The notes: generated by a model from the letters alone, not told the origin. A stretch of DNA of 64,000 bases from Hymenobacter guriensis (GCF_015773195.1 NZ_JADWYK010000010.1:122680-186679); one strand, 5' to 3'; numbered from the stretch's first letter, positions 1 to 8,295 are shown. Made by a program: numbers and translations.

Positions 1-420
1 GCACAGTGGTAGCAGTAGCCAGAGAAAGTCCAGCCATGCAAAAGCCGGTGCACAAGTGGACCAGGTACCGAGAAAGTGATCGGGGATGGAGCATGCGTAT
101 CAGATCAAGGTGAAAGGAAATAGCAACTGCGGGAGGACTTGAGCTATGTAGCTCCGGTAGGATGCTGGGTCAACCAGGCACCCAGCATTAAGGCTCAGTG
201 GCGCAAGTTAGAGAAAAGGCCATCAAATGCGATTAAGGCTAATTGCGTTCGGGTTCCGCTGACCTTGAATGGGCTACGGGCAGAATCACAGCTCAAAGTA
301 AAGCAACTGCATATAAAAAGCAACAAATAATCGCTGTTATATTCCTCTGGGCAATGCGACCTCTGCTCAAATGGGGGCAGTAGGGAGGAAAGTCGCAACC
401 ATGATAATCTATCTTATTGT
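1..420. other. No supported gene
   Basis: I see no gene I can defend here. A 63-codon frame with a TTG start lies at 139-330, but it matches no family I know. A lone GCAACAA half-site at 320-326 resembles the operator half-sites found upstream of many genes in this window. Confidence 0.4.
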
Positions 421-480
421 TTGTTGCCAAAAAGCAACAATCAGGCCGCTTTAAGCGTTTAATTACTATACAACGCAAGC
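421..480 (+). promoter_or_regulatory. Shared island operator and promoter upstream of ardC
   Basis: A perfect TTGTTGC-N6-GCAACAA palindrome occupies 421-440. A CTATACAACGCAAGC promoter core follows at 466-480. The distance from the TTGTTGC start (421) to CAAC (471) is 50 bp, the same as in the modules at 2500, 40251 and 56605. Confidence 0.75.
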
Positions 481-490
481 AAACTACCTG

Positions 491-1429
491 ATGAAAAAGT
501 CTTCTGCCTCCCCCTCAAAGAAAGCCGCCGCCAGCAACGCCACTACGCCGCGCCTTGATATATGTCAGATGGTCACCGACCGGATCGTTGCCTCGCTTGA
601 AGGGGGCATTATCCCCTGGCGCAAGCCATGGAATGCCGGCGCCGGCGCCCCTCGCAATTACATCAGCGGCCACGTGTACCAAAGCATCAACGCTTTTTTG
701 CTCTCGCTGACGCCCTACGAGCATCCGCTGTTTTTGACGTATAAGCAGGCGCAAGCGGCTGGCGGTCAGGTGCGCAAGGGAGAGAAGGGAATGATGGTCG
801 TTTTCTTTTCCCATATCCTGAAAGAAAACCAGCAGACCGGCGAGAAAGATACCTTCCCGCTCCTTCGGTATTCGACCGTGTTCAATGTTGCCCAGATTGA
901 CGGTATTGACTGGAAGCTGCCTGAATTGCAGACCCGTGACCACCAACCCCACGAGGAAGCGGAGCGCATTTGCGCGCATTACATGGGCGAACTGGATGGC
1001 CCAAGCCTGTACTTCAAAGGAGAGCAGGCCCTGTACCGTAAATCAGTGGATGAAGTGCTGATGCCTGCCCCGGAGACGTTCAACTCGGTCGAAGGCTTCT
1101 ACGCCACGCTATTCCACGAATTAGCCCACAGCACCGGCCACCAGCGTCGCCTGAATCGGCCCGAGTTAGTTGAAAATGCTGGGTTCGGCTCCCCGACCTA
1201 CGCCAAGGAAGAGCTAACAGCCGAAATGACCGCCGCTTTCCTGAGTGCCGCCGCCAGCCTCGATTTGTCGGCCACGATTGAAAACGCTACGGCTTACATC
1301 CAGAATTGGTTGAACGCGCTGAAAAACGACAAAACACTGGTGATGAAAGCAGCTAGCCTAGCCCAAAAAGCAGCCTACCATATTCTGGGGCAGGCTGCCC
1401 CCAGCTACGAGGCAACCCCGGCCGAGTAG
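491..1429 (+). CDS. ardC: ArdC-type antirestriction protein (ArdC N-domain plus zincin)
   Basis: The 312-residue protein has an ArdC N-terminal domain (about residues 22-135; DUF1738/ssDNA-binding type, with the conserved IPWRKPW stretch near 41-47). A zincin-like metallopeptidase domain follows, with HELAH at 209-213 and a downstream ELTAEM (241-246) that can supply the third zinc ligand. Family knowledge: ArdC proteins protect incoming plasmid DNA from restriction and bind single-stranded DNA. Length is normal and the active site is intact. The ATG at 491 is 11 nt after the CAACGCAAGC promoter core, so the leader is very short. Being first in an island that also has SSB and DNA-modification genes fits a role in establishing newly entered DNA. 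Confidence 0.88.
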   Translation: MKKSSASPSKKAAASNATTPRLDICQMVTDRIVASLEGGIIPWRKPWNAGAGAPRNYISGHVYQSINAFLLSLTPYEHPLFLTYKQAQAAGGQVRKGEKGMMVVFFSHILKENQQTGEKDTFPLLRYSTVFNVAQIDGIDWKLPELQTRDHQPHEEAERICAHYMGELDGPSLYFKGEQALYRKSVDEVLMPAPETFNSVEGFYATLFHELAHSTGHQRRLNRPELVENAGFGSPTYAKEELTAEMTAAFLSAAASLDLSATIENATAYIQNWLNALKNDKTLVMKAASLAQKAAYHILGQAAPSYEATPAE

Positions 1430-1441
1430 CGCTGCCCACTG

Positions 1442-1468
1442 ACCTGCCTGGCCCCACGCCAGGCAGGT
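1442..1468 (+). terminator. Hairpin after ardC
   Basis: A 10-bp perfect inverted repeat (ACCTGCCTGG / CCAGGCAGGT) with a 7-nt loop begins 12 nt after the ardC stop. It has no clear T-tract, so it probably acts with the stronger hairpin at 1482. Confidence 0.5.
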
Positions 1469-1481
1469 CGAGCTGTTGCCG

Positions 1482-1520
1482 ATAGGCTAGGGGCAGGCAT
1501 CGAGCCTGCCCCTAGCCTAT
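1482..1520 (+). terminator. Strong hairpin between ardC and 1551
   Basis: A perfect 17-bp inverted repeat (1482-1498 and 1504-1520) with a 5-nt loop. T-rich sequence follows about 15 nt later. It probably separates ardC from the next gene. Confidence 0.6.
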
Positions 1521-1550
1521 AAGGTTTATCATTTTTCTCCCGTTTGCGTT

Positions 1551-2168
1551 ATGTTTACCAACTGCCTCTCCCCTATTCCCCTGCTGCCCGTGCTGTTGCC
1601 CATGCCTGTCATCGATACGCTGTTGCCCCTGCCCTCGAAGCAGCGGCCCACCCAGCTGCACCTGCTGCAGGGCGGCGGCCTGGTACTGGTGCACCGCGCT
1701 GGCCCGGGCGTTGCCGAGCTGGCCCGGCTGCGCGATGCCTGGGGGTTTGCGGATGTGCGCGTGAACCTGATGCAGCCACTGGAAGGCATTCCGATGGTGT
1801 TGTTGGCCGCGCAGGCGGGTGAGCTGCCCCCGGTGCTGGTCAATGTGACCCTCTGCAACGTACCGTACGCCAGGGCCCAGCAGTGGCTCGATGAGGCAAC
1901 GGCTAGCATGCCGGCAACGCTGCAAGTGGTAGTGGTTGAACCAGCGCCCGATTCCCCTGGGAAGGGTATCGTGCGGTGCAGCCGGCCCCTGCCCATCGCG
2001 GACCAGAGCTTCTGGCGGCCGCTGTACCGGGCGCTACGCGAGCAGCTGACGCTGGTGGATCAGGGCGAAGCTAGCGTGCTGTCCGTTGCAGCTGACGCGA
2101 TGCTGTCCCGCGCCGGCGCGGGAGCGGGTGTACTAGCTGGTGGGCCGGTAGAGCAGTTGCTGTCCTAA
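1551..2168 (+). CDS. Unknown protein, 205 aa
   Basis: I do not recognise this protein. The 205-residue sequence starts with a hydrophobic, proline-rich stretch (residues 1-28) that could be a signal anchor but has no clean cleavage site. The rest is an alternating hydrophobic pattern suggesting an alpha/beta fold. The ATG at 1551 lies 30 nt after the 1482-1520 hairpin, and two terminator-like hairpins follow the stop. It has none of the shared operator motifs, unlike its neighbours, so it may be regulated separately or read through from ardC. Confidence 0.6.
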   Translation: MFTNCLSPIPLLPVLLPMPVIDTLLPLPSKQRPTQLHLLQGGGLVLVHRAGPGVAELARLRDAWGFADVRVNLMQPLEGIPMVLLAAQAGELPPVLVNVTLCNVPYARAQQWLDEATASMPATLQVVVVEPAPDSPGKGIVRCSRPLPIADQSFWRPLYRALREQLTLVDQGEASVLSVAADAMLSRAGAGAGVLAGGPVEQLLS

Positions 2169-2248
2169 GCAGGAATGGCTGAATGTAGCTGCCTGAATTG
2201 GAATTCCGTAAGTTGACTATCTACTCCTACTACTCTGAAAAACGCTGT

Positions 2249-2277
2249 GCAAAAGCCCGCTAGTAGCGGGCTTTTGC
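2249..2277 (+). terminator. Rho-independent-like terminator
   Basis: A 14-bp perfect inverted repeat with a single-base loop (GCAAAAGCCCGCTA / TAGCGGGCTTTTGC). It carries an A-tract on the left and a T-tract on the right and can work in both directions. Confidence 0.7.
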
Positions 2278-2290
2278 CTGTTATTCCATG

Positions 2291-2323
2291 AAAAAAGCCG
2301 CCGTGTTACCACGGCGGCTTTTT
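2291..2323. terminator. Bidirectional terminator
   Basis: A 14-bp stem (AAAAAGCCGCCGTG / CACGGCGGCTTTTT) with a TTAC loop and flanking A and T tracts. It is the second terminator in a row, insulating the next units from 1551-2168. Confidence 0.75.
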
Positions 2324-2388
2324 GATTTGGTTTTCGTGCCAGACAAGTAAGTTACAACGCAAACCCTCTTAACCCTGAAAACCAAAGT

Positions 2389-2463
2389 ATGCAAATATAC
2401 TGCCTTGAACGGCTACTGGTTACAGCATTGGGAAATTATCACTCACATCAGAGTGGGCAGTAA
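2389..2463 (+). CDS. Possible 24-aa small ORF behind a promoter-like core
   Basis: A TTACAACGCAAAC core (2352-2364) is nearly the same as the promoter cores at 466, 40293 and 50393. The leader after it (CCTCTTAACCCTGAAAACC) resembles the leader of the gene at 50434. The first ATG, at 2389, opens a frame of only 24 codons. It may be a real micro-peptide, or the promoter may belong to a decayed gene. No family was recognised. Confidence 0.25.
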   Translation: MQIYCLERLLVTALGNYHSHQSGQ

Positions 2464-2499
2464 GGGATAAAGCTTGTTTTGACTGAATCAATCAGCTTT

Positions 2500-2563
2500 T
2501 TGTTGCTTTATATTGGCGGTAGCCACACAATTTTCGTATAAAGACTATACTTCGACAAGCAAC
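2500..2563 (+). promoter_or_regulatory. Shared island promoter module upstream of 2579
   Basis: TTGTTGC at 2500-2506 is a half-site of the island palindrome. The core CGTATAAAGACTATAC lies at 2535-2550. The position equivalent to CAAC (2550) is again 50 bp from the start of TTGTTGC. Confidence 0.65.
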
Positions 2564-2578
2564 TTTCCCTTCGCTTTT

Positions 2579-3001
2579 ATGGATACGCTTAGCCAAGTCC
2601 GTCGTTATCTGGAGTGCAATCCCACGCTGTTAGCTGCGGTGCCGGAGGCGCGCAGTTTTGCGCTTGATGTGTACTATGTCCGGCAGAACCGCAAACGTCT
2701 GGCGACGGTACTTTGCGCAGTAATTACAGATGCTCTTCAGGCGCCCTTCGGGCTAGGTTCAGGCCCCCAGTGGCTGGAGAGAGGCGGCGAGCTGATGCAG
2801 GGAATGCTCGACAATTTCTTAGATGCCGAATTGCTCACCGCTGAGGAAAAGGAACGCGGTAAGCGCGCGGCACAGGGCCCCCATACTCCTTGCTCGCTTC
2901 TACTGTTGCTGGCGGCCACCTACACGGCCATAAGACGGCGGCGGGACGCAAAAGCAAGCGTACGCTCTGCGGCTATGCCTATGCAGGTGCAGGCGGCTTA
3001 G
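2579..3001 (+). CDS. Unknown protein, 140 aa
   Basis: I do not recognise it. I chose the ATG at 2579 because the promoter core at 2535-2550 lies inside the longer frame, which would begin with a TTG at 2513; the longer start would put the promoter within the gene. The protein is mostly helical, with a hydrophobic stretch (LLLLLAATY) near residue 110 followed by an RRRR cluster. That pattern resembles a tail-anchored membrane segment with positive-inside charge. Confidence 0.55.
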   Translation: MDTLSQVRRYLECNPTLLAAVPEARSFALDVYYVRQNRKRLATVLCAVITDALQAPFGLGSGPQWLERGGELMQGMLDNFLDAELLTAEEKERGKRAAQGPHTPCSLLLLLAATYTAIRRRRDAKASVRSAAMPMQVQAA

Positions 3002-3106
3002 CCAACCAATATAAGGCCGGGGGTGGAAGGATGCTTTTACCCCCGATTTAGTGCAGGCATCAGCCGATAACCTTTGCTTGGATAGTGCCTGCTTATGCCC
3101 TTAATT

Positions 3107-3170
3107 GCAACTAAATTTAATGGCGTACAAGGCAAACAGAATACGTGCGTTTTGCGTATATGTAGCAACA
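3107..3170 (+). promoter_or_regulatory. Class II palindrome plus promoter upstream of 3193
   Basis: GCAACTAAATTTAATGGC at 3107-3124 is a near match to the second operator class (GCAAY-N8-RTTGC). The core TTTGCGTATATGTAGCAACA lies at 3151-3170, 22 nt before the start codon at 3193. Confidence 0.6.
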
Positions 3171-3192
3171 AAAAACCCTTTTCTGCTGATAT

Positions 3193-3513
3193 ATGCAACT
3201 GAATCAACTGCCGGCCGCGTACGTCGCCTTGGCTGATATCTGCTTCAAGAAGCAGGGTGAATGGCTCCCTTTGGGAGAAGAAACCTATGCAGAGCAGGGT
3301 TTGAGCAGCACTTTATCGCTGGTAGAGCCTCAGACTTCTGGCTCTATGCGGGCAGTCATTGGCGCCCTGCGCGCCGGTACCTACCGGTTTAAAGGACGCG
3401 AGTTGAACCGCGAGCAGCTCATGAGCGAGCTGGAGGGCGAACCTGTCGCTTTTCACGCCCAGGTCGAGTGGGATGCAGCAGCGCAGGCCTGGACAGTACA
3501 GAAGCGCGACTAA
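3193..3513 (+). CDS. Unknown protein, 106 aa
   Basis: A 106-residue acidic protein of unrecognised family. It is the first gene after the promoter at 3151. The DUF5131 gene begins 52 nt after its stop with no promoter motif of its own, so the two are probably co-transcribed. No signal peptide, membrane segment or cysteine cluster is present. Confidence 0.6.
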   Translation: MQLNQLPAAYVALADICFKKQGEWLPLGEETYAEQGLSSTLSLVEPQTSGSMRAVIGALRAGTYRFKGRELNREQLMSELEGEPVAFHAQVEWDAAAQAWTVQKRD

Positions 3514-3565
3514 TACGCAGGCAATCTACACCCTAGCTGCTTAGTGCATTCCACCGAACAGTATC

Positions 3566-4591
3566 ATGGCTGAAAACACGAAAATCGAATGGGCGCACCA
3601 CAGTTTTAACTCCTGGGAAGGATGCGCGAAGGTATCGCCGGGTTGTAAGTACTGCTACGCGGAGAGCCAGCACCGCTTTTTGTACTCGGCCTTAGGAAAG
3701 AATGAGGGCCCGGGTACCTGTTGGGGGATCAGCGCGCCCCGGCTGGCCAGAAGCGCCGACAACTGGAAAAAGCCCCTGAAATGGAATAGAACGGCCTCAG
3801 AGCAGCGCGTACGCTTTCGCGTGTTCTGCGCTAGTATGGCCGACGTGTTCGAGCAGCAGAGCGAACTAAGCCGGGCCTTTGCCGGCTTGACGGCCGAGGT
3901 GCCTACCGGCAAAGCCAAGCAGACCCGCACCGTTACGTTTGCCAACCTGGATGAGGAGCGTATCCAGCTGTTTGCCCTGATTTCGGTTACGCCGCAGTTG
4001 GACTGGCTGCTGTTGACTAAGCGGCCGGAAGCCATCATGGCCACGCTAAAGCGAATCTTCCGGTTGCTGTGCGAGCCGGACCGGATATCGACCACCGATA
4101 AGCGTGCCTTCAACCTGCTGGAAAAATGGGTCCTGGATGAGCGGCCCCCGCATAACGTCTGGCTGGGCACATCGGTGGAAAACCAGGCCGAAGCGGACGC
4201 GCGCATTCCGCACCTGGTGCGCGTGCCGGCAGTACTGCACTTCCTCAGCTGCGAGCCATTGTTGAGTGCCGTTGATCTTACCCCCTACCTGGCTGCCCTC
4301 TCCTGGGTCATCGTGGGCGGCGAATCGGGCCCGCACTCCCGACCAATTCACCCGGACTGGGTACGCAGCCTGCAGCAGCAGTGCCAGCAGGCACAGGTGA
4401 GTTTCTTTTTCAAGCAATGGGGAGAAGCGGTGCCCCAGGGCCAGCTGCTGGGCGACGACTATGGCCATTCCGGTCACCAGCCCTGGCTGCCGGCCGATGG
4501 TACCTGTCTGTGGCGTGTCGGCAAGAAGCACGCAGGGCGCCAGCTAGACGGCCAGCTCTATGATGGTGTTGCAGATCCACTCGCTGCTTAG
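3566..4591 (+). CDS. DUF5131 / phage Gp37-Gp68 family protein
   Basis: The 341-residue protein has the family hallmarks: an N-terminal KIEWAHHSFNSWEGC segment followed by SPGCKYCYAE (Cys clusters near residues 19-32, the likely Fe-S/radical-SAM-like site). These are followed by LLLTKRPEAI (about 149-158), NVWLGTSVENQ (about 196-206), LSCEPLL, GGESG and the terminal FFFKQWGE motif. The family is common on phages and plasmids and its reaction is not established. Length is normal and the sequence appears intact. It is probably translated from the same transcript as the gene at 3193. Confidence 0.85.
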   Translation: MAENTKIEWAHHSFNSWEGCAKVSPGCKYCYAESQHRFLYSALGKNEGPGTCWGISAPRLARSADNWKKPLKWNRTASEQRVRFRVFCASMADVFEQQSELSRAFAGLTAEVPTGKAKQTRTVTFANLDEERIQLFALISVTPQLDWLLLTKRPEAIMATLKRIFRLLCEPDRISTTDKRAFNLLEKWVLDERPPHNVWLGTSVENQAEADARIPHLVRVPAVLHFLSCEPLLSAVDLTPYLAALSWVIVGGESGPHSRPIHPDWVRSLQQQCQQAQVSFFFKQWGEAVPQGQLLGDDYGHSGHQPWLPADGTCLWRVGKKHAGRQLDGQLYDGVADPLAA

Positions 4592-4690
4592 GGGAGGCTG
4601 CTACTAACTGGGGCCATAGGGAAAGAATATTTGTTTGCAGCCAGATTTCAGCCCTTTTCTATTGACCAGAGGTAGCGTTTGTCGGTTGCC

Positions 4691-4710
4691 TTGCGTATAT
4701 ATAACAACAA
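4691..4710 (+). promoter_or_regulatory. Shared island promoter core upstream of ssb
   Basis: TTGCGTATATATAACAACAA belongs to the CGTATA...CAAC core family. No full class I palindrome is seen upstream, only a GGTTGCC at 4684-4690. Confidence 0.55.
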
Positions 4711-4750
4711 GATGACTTTCACTTTTCTTTCACTTTAACCCTTTTCCATC

Positions 4751-5149
4751 ATGCATCAGCTCACCCTCACCGGCCATATTGGCAAAGACGCCATTGTCCG
4801 CGACGCGCACGGAGCGAAAGCCATCAGCTTTAGCGTAGCCGTGAACGAAACCCACAGCAAGAACAACGAGAAAGTAGAAACGACAACCTGGTACGACTGC
4901 ACTATCTGGCGTGGGTCCGACGAGAAGACTACCATCGCGGATTATCTGAAAGAAGGCCAGCAGGTGCTGATTCAGGGCAAACCGAAGCCGGGAGTATATA
5001 AGAACGCCCAGGGGGACTGGGTGCCGACCATTGAAGTTCGTGTCACCAGCTACGAGCTGCTGGGCCGTAAGCCAGCGAGCCAGAGCACTGAGGCCTCGGC
5101 AGAGTATGAAGCAGCCGGCGGATTTATCGCTGATGACAGCAAGAGGTAG
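4751..5149 (+). CDS. ssb: Single-stranded DNA-binding protein
   Basis: The 132-residue protein has the OB fold of bacterial SSB at residues 1-105: the TLTGHIGKDA start, ISFSVAVNE, WYDCTIW, and YLKEGQQVLIQGKP. The tail is short and ends FIADDSKR, instead of the usual acidic DDDIPF-type tip that docks SSB partners. It may therefore coat ssDNA without recruiting host SSB-binding proteins. As an accessory SSB next to antirestriction genes it fits a mobile element. It has its own promoter core (4691) and a hairpin after the stop. Confidence 0.9.
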   Translation: MHQLTLTGHIGKDAIVRDAHGAKAISFSVAVNETHSKNNEKVETTTWYDCTIWRGSDEKTTIADYLKEGQQVLIQGKPKPGVYKNAQGDWVPTIEVRVTSYELLGRKPASQSTEASAEYEAAGGFIADDSKR

Positions 5150-5159
5150 AAGATGAGTG

Positions 5160-5190
5160 ACGGGGAAGCGAATCGCTTTCCCCGGCGTTT
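5160..5190 (+). terminator. Terminator after ssb
   Basis: A near-perfect inverted repeat (CGGGGAA-GCGA / TCGC-TTTCCCCG, one bulge) lies 11 nt after the ssb stop and is followed by GCGTTTTCTG. Confidence 0.6.
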
Positions 5191-5245
5191 TCTGTTAACT
5201 AAGGCAGTTAGCCTACTGCGCAGTAGCTTTTCCACTGGTGCCCCA

Positions 5246-5787
5246 ATGTCCTACTTCACCGTACTCTTCACGCTTGATTATCATGGTTACAACCTCCCCT
5301 CCCTCGATGCCGGCTAACTGCTTCATGGCAGAGCGGCTTACTACCCAATCCCCCAAGGCGGCTACAGGCTGGCCAAGTGCTGCCGCATTTCCCAGAGAGT
5401 TGTGTTACGATCGGGAATATCCTGGGGAGTTTATCGGCTCGGTACTCTTCAGCCGCGAAAACCCGGAGGGTCACGAGATAGAAACCTTCTACTACTTCGC
5501 CGATGGCCGGGCCCATGGGCACACGTATGTAGCGCCGCAGTCTTCCCCGCTCAGCAGGTATTCATCTTCGACCACGTGGCTCGTTAGCTCTATCGAGCAG
5601 CTGCGGGAATGGGTAAAACTGGAGCAACTGGCAGCTGGCCTTCGTCAAGCCTATCAACGCCAGCACGCGGCCGCCACACTGCAGGGCCGTCAGCATGTAC
5701 CAGCGCTGCAACGTTTACGGGACGCAACGCAGCTGGCAAGCGCTCGGGCTGATGCTCATGCAGGTGCTCCGCTACCAGGGCCATTAA
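5246..5787 (+). pseudogene. Probable decayed gene of unknown family
   Basis: The ATG at 5246 opens a protein-like start (MSYFTVLFTLDYHG...) that hits a TAA at 5315. The same frame then continues protein-like (AAYYPIPQGGYRLAK). A second frame takes over from about 5390 (ELCYDREYPGEFIG, then ETFYYFADGRAHGHTYV). A third frame gives NWQLAFVKP and ends QVLRYQGH at 5787. One stop and two frameshifts make a broken gene likely. The alternative is a single intact frame, 5283-5810 (175 aa), whose first 30 and last 50 residues have unconvincing composition. No family recognised. Confidence 0.4.
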
Positions 5788-5838
5788 GCTGCTGTGGCTT
5801 ACTAGCCTAGGAGCGCCCTCCTCATTTCTGATTTTCAT

Positions 5839-6231
5839 ATGGCATCTCTCTCTTCAATTCCGGTGATTCGACTTAATCCGGAGGCAGACCAGGTCGATTT
5901 GGTCTTTCTGACAACAAGCCAGGCCCTGCGTCGTCGTAACTGGGACCCAGAAGCCTTCGAAATCGATACACTGGGCTTTCCCAACGAACTTAGCGGGCAG
6001 GACTATCCCATTGTAATGCGGCTCCAAGGCCCGCTGGACAACCTCACCGGTGGCTGGTTACCGGAAGTATATTTTCACGATGATCAGCCCCTGGAGCCAG
6101 TCCGGGCCCGGGATGTGCAAGATGCCTGCAACAGCCTGCGCAAAGCGCAGCAGGTTTGGCTGAAGGCCGACGAGAGCCGTGATCTGGATGGCCAGCTCGT
6201 CTCGGGGATTTTGTACAGTAAGGGCAAATAG
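5839..6231 (+). CDS. Unknown protein, 130 aa
   Basis: A 130-residue soluble, acidic protein with no recognised domain. The start at 5839 follows 51 nt after the decayed frame above, and no island promoter motif lies between them. It may once have been the second gene of that unit. Confidence 0.55.
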   Translation: MASLSSIPVIRLNPEADQVDLVFLTTSQALRRRNWDPEAFEIDTLGFPNELSGQDYPIVMRLQGPLDNLTGGWLPEVYFHDDQPLEPVRARDVQDACNSLRKAQQVWLKADESRDLDGQLVSGILYSKGK

Positions 6232-6374
6232 GGAATACTGGCAGCAGTTACCCAGGTAAGTCTCTCAACCGAAATACCAGTTGGCTGGCCAGGTGGGGCA
6301 GCAGGGAATAAAAGCTGCTGTCTTCACAAGATAGCTGCGACGCCACAGAGAAAGAGCTTTCTGTCGGCACTATG

Positions 6375-6396
6375 TTCGCTTATAATAAGCAACGAA
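6375..6396 (+). promoter_or_regulatory. Degenerate operator over a promoter upstream of 6440
   Basis: TTCGC-N9-GCAACGAA spans 6375-6396 with TTATAATAA as the spacer. The layout resembles the site at 57443 (TTGTTGC-N9-GCAACAA), in which the palindrome straddles the TATAAT-like element. Confidence 0.45.
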
Positions 6397-6439
6397 TTAC
6401 GGGTTATATTCTCTCTTAAAAGCTTATTCTATCATTGCC

Positions 6440-7132
6440 ATGACTATTGCCACTTCCATCTCCATCGAACAGCAGGCCCGTCAAGGAGTGACTACCGGCA
6501 CCTACGAACTATATCTGCCGGGGCAGGAGCACCGGATTCTGTTTGCCAATTCAGCTGACCAGGTTCTGGGCCTGCTCGACTGCTACCTGCAGGTGGATGC
6601 TGAACTCGCCGAGTTGGTGCGCACACTGCTGGCCAAGCCGACCCGGCTTACGGATGGTATCAACTGCTGGTCAAGCTGCGTCAGCGATGCCAATGGGCAA
6701 GTAGCTTACTTGGCTGCTGGAGCTTCCAGCCGCCGGCTACCGCGGCACGCTGTCGGTGACTCCGTGCGTTTTTACCTGGAGAGCGAGAGTTACCGGGTTA
6801 CGGGCCTGAGCCTGCAATTTCTGCCCGAGGAGAACAGCACCTGCTGGATGTTCCACTATGGAGAAGGCGAGCGGCTGGGCTGGGGCGTAAGCGAGCGGAT
6901 TACCCGCTACGGTGCCACCGCCGGCGAGCAGGCGCGAGAGTTGCAGCGGTACCGTGACAGTGGCCAGGAAGTATACTACCGGGTGGTATTGGCTGAGCAC
7001 GCTCTGCTCGACGTGAGCTGCTATAACACATGCTTAGCTGGCCCCTGGCAGGACCTCGACCGGGATGCCTTTCGGGAAGTCGTATCGCTCATGATGCCGT
7101 ACGCTTTCACCATCCGGTTACACCGAGCATAA
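6440..7132 (+). CDS. Unknown protein, 230 aa
   Basis: A 230-residue soluble protein of unrecognised family with alternating hydrophobic and charged segments, typical of a globular alpha/beta protein. It has no signal peptide. It follows the operator-like site at 6375 and ends 37 nt before the inverted repeat at 7169, so it is probably a single-gene unit. Confidence 0.6.
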   Translation: MTIATSISIEQQARQGVTTGTYELYLPGQEHRILFANSADQVLGLLDCYLQVDAELAELVRTLLAKPTRLTDGINCWSSCVSDANGQVAYLAAGASSRRLPRHAVGDSVRFYLESESYRVTGLSLQFLPEENSTCWMFHYGEGERLGWGVSERITRYGATAGEQARELQRYRDSGQEVYYRVVLAEHALLDVSCYNTCLAGPWQDLDRDAFREVVSLMMPYAFTIRLHRA

Positions 7133-7168
7133 GGAAGTAAAACCAAAGTTCTCCGAGGAATTACCGGG

Positions 7169-7204
7169 GATTCTACCGCAATCATATTTAATTGCAGTAG
7201 AATC
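7169..7204 (+). promoter_or_regulatory. Class II palindrome upstream of 7274
   Basis: A 14-bp inverted repeat with one mismatch (7169-7182 / 7191-7204, 8-nt spacer). It contains GCAATCATATTTAATTGC at 7178-7195, a member of the GCAAY-N8-RTTGC class also found at 3107, 42760, 44336, 44364 and 51362. Confidence 0.6.
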
Positions 7205-7273
7205 TGGTTTTCCCTTGCAGGCCAGGGGTACTGCGCCTTGGCGGCAATGCCCTCCCCACGGGCCGGCGTGCTA

Positions 7274-7633
7274 ATGCCCATGAAAAACTTACTGACGACA
7301 ATTCCCCAGCGCGGTGATCTACGTCACTGGGCGAACGTGGAAAAGATCCTGCAGGCCTGCGATAGCGAGGAAGATTTCTGGACGTTCGGTTGTCGTTATT
7401 TCCCGAAAGAAAGCGGTCCTGGTGCGCTCTGCTTTATGGTGCACAGCGGGTACGTCCGGGGCTATTTCACGGTCCTGGAATTCACTGAGGAGGACGCATG
7501 GCGCTGCAGTGAGGACCAGCAGGAGCCGGAGCTGTACCAGGGCCCCAAAGTCAAATTGGCCGTGTGGCGCTCAATCCCAACGGTGCCCCAGCGGGGCTTT
7601 CAAGGCTGGCGCTACACGCAGCTACAACCCTGA
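7274..7633 (+). CDS. Unknown protein, 119 aa
   Basis: A small protein with no recognised family and a tryptophan-rich C-terminus (GFQGWRYTQL). The start was chosen at the ATG of CTAATGCCCATG, which gives MPMKNLL; an ATG at 7280 is equally possible. The class II palindrome lies 70-105 nt upstream. Confidence 0.5.
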   Translation: MPMKNLLTTIPQRGDLRHWANVEKILQACDSEEDFWTFGCRYFPKESGPGALCFMVHSGYVRGYFTVLEFTEEDAWRCSEDQQEPELYQGPKVKLAVWRSIPTVPQRGFQGWRYTQLQP

Positions 7634-7650
7634 CCTACTACTCGAGCGCA

Positions 7651-7767
7651 ATGAACGATGCAGCAATTCGCCCTCTGCTTTACCCGTTGCTGATCGGCGG
7701 CGTCCACATCGACGAACTACCCACCGGCAACACGCTGAAGCGTGTGCCGAACCAGCTACGATGTTAG
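7651..7767 (+). CDS. Short ORF, 38 aa, doubtful
   Basis: The frame encodes MNDAAIRPLLYPLLIGG... and ends at 7767. It follows the gene at 7274 by 17 nt. It looks protein-like at its start but may be the 5' remnant of a larger lost gene at the edge of the accessory region. Confidence 0.3.
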   Translation: MNDAAIRPLLYPLLIGGVHIDELPTGNTLKRVPNQLRC

Positions 7768-7800
7768 TGCCAAGCCTATGACCTAGTAAGTTTTGTGGTC

Positions 7801-7989
7801 ATGGAAAAATACATGCTGGGGCTGCAGGCCCTGCTACTGGAGTGGGTCGGTATCTTCGTTGCTAGTGAGGCAGGCATTACGTCCCTGCGACCGGCAGTGC
7901 TGCACGACCAGGTACACAAGAAAAATTATCTCAGTTATAAAGCAGAATTACCCCTACTCCCTGTTAGTCCTGCCCTAGCAGTAGGGTAA
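7801..7989 (+). CDS. Short ORF, 62 aa, doubtful
   Basis: The 62-codon frame has a hydrophobic N-terminal third (MLGLQALLLEWVGIFVASE) and an unremarkable remainder. It is the last possible gene of the left accessory segment before the AraC-type site at 8007. No family recognised; it may be a remnant. Confidence 0.3.
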   Translation: MEKYMLGLQALLLEWVGIFVASEAGITSLRPAVLHDQVHKKNYLSYKAELPLLPVSPALAVG

Positions 7990-8006
7990 GGCTTACGATG
8001 GAGTTT

Positions 8007-8035
8007 ATTTGAAACTCATACTCATTGGTTTGATT
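8007..8035 (+). promoter_or_regulatory. AraC-type direct-repeat operator, site A
   Basis: A 29-bp element with TTTGA half-sites at 8008 and 8029 (21 bp apart), an internal ATACT, and a TTTGATT end. It is the first of six copies (10281, 12484, 26358, 31630, 39773). It points toward the gene at 8296. The rest of 7990-8295 holds no gene. Confidence 0.7.
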
Positions 8036-8295
8036 CCTGTTATTTGCAAGGACTTGACCGGCGGAACTTTGCATCACTAATGCGCGGCAAGTTGCCGGTA
8101 TGGTTTGCCTCCCGGCGGGTCTTTACGGGGACGTTGAGGAGACCCGCAGCTGAGCGCCATCGTTGAATAGTGACAGCAGTGGAGGGCTGCGGAGGTAGCC
8201 CAGTGAGCACTTCCCAGGGCGCTTGCGACCAGCACAACCGGTATTGTCTGCGCTTCACAGCCCCTGCTTTTATTGACTTTCTGTCCCTTTGCCCG

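Noticed and set aside
139..330. 63-codon frame with TTG start after GGGAGGA
   Set aside because: No family resemblance and no island promoter. Shine-Dalgarno-like sequences are poor evidence for starts in Bacteroidota.
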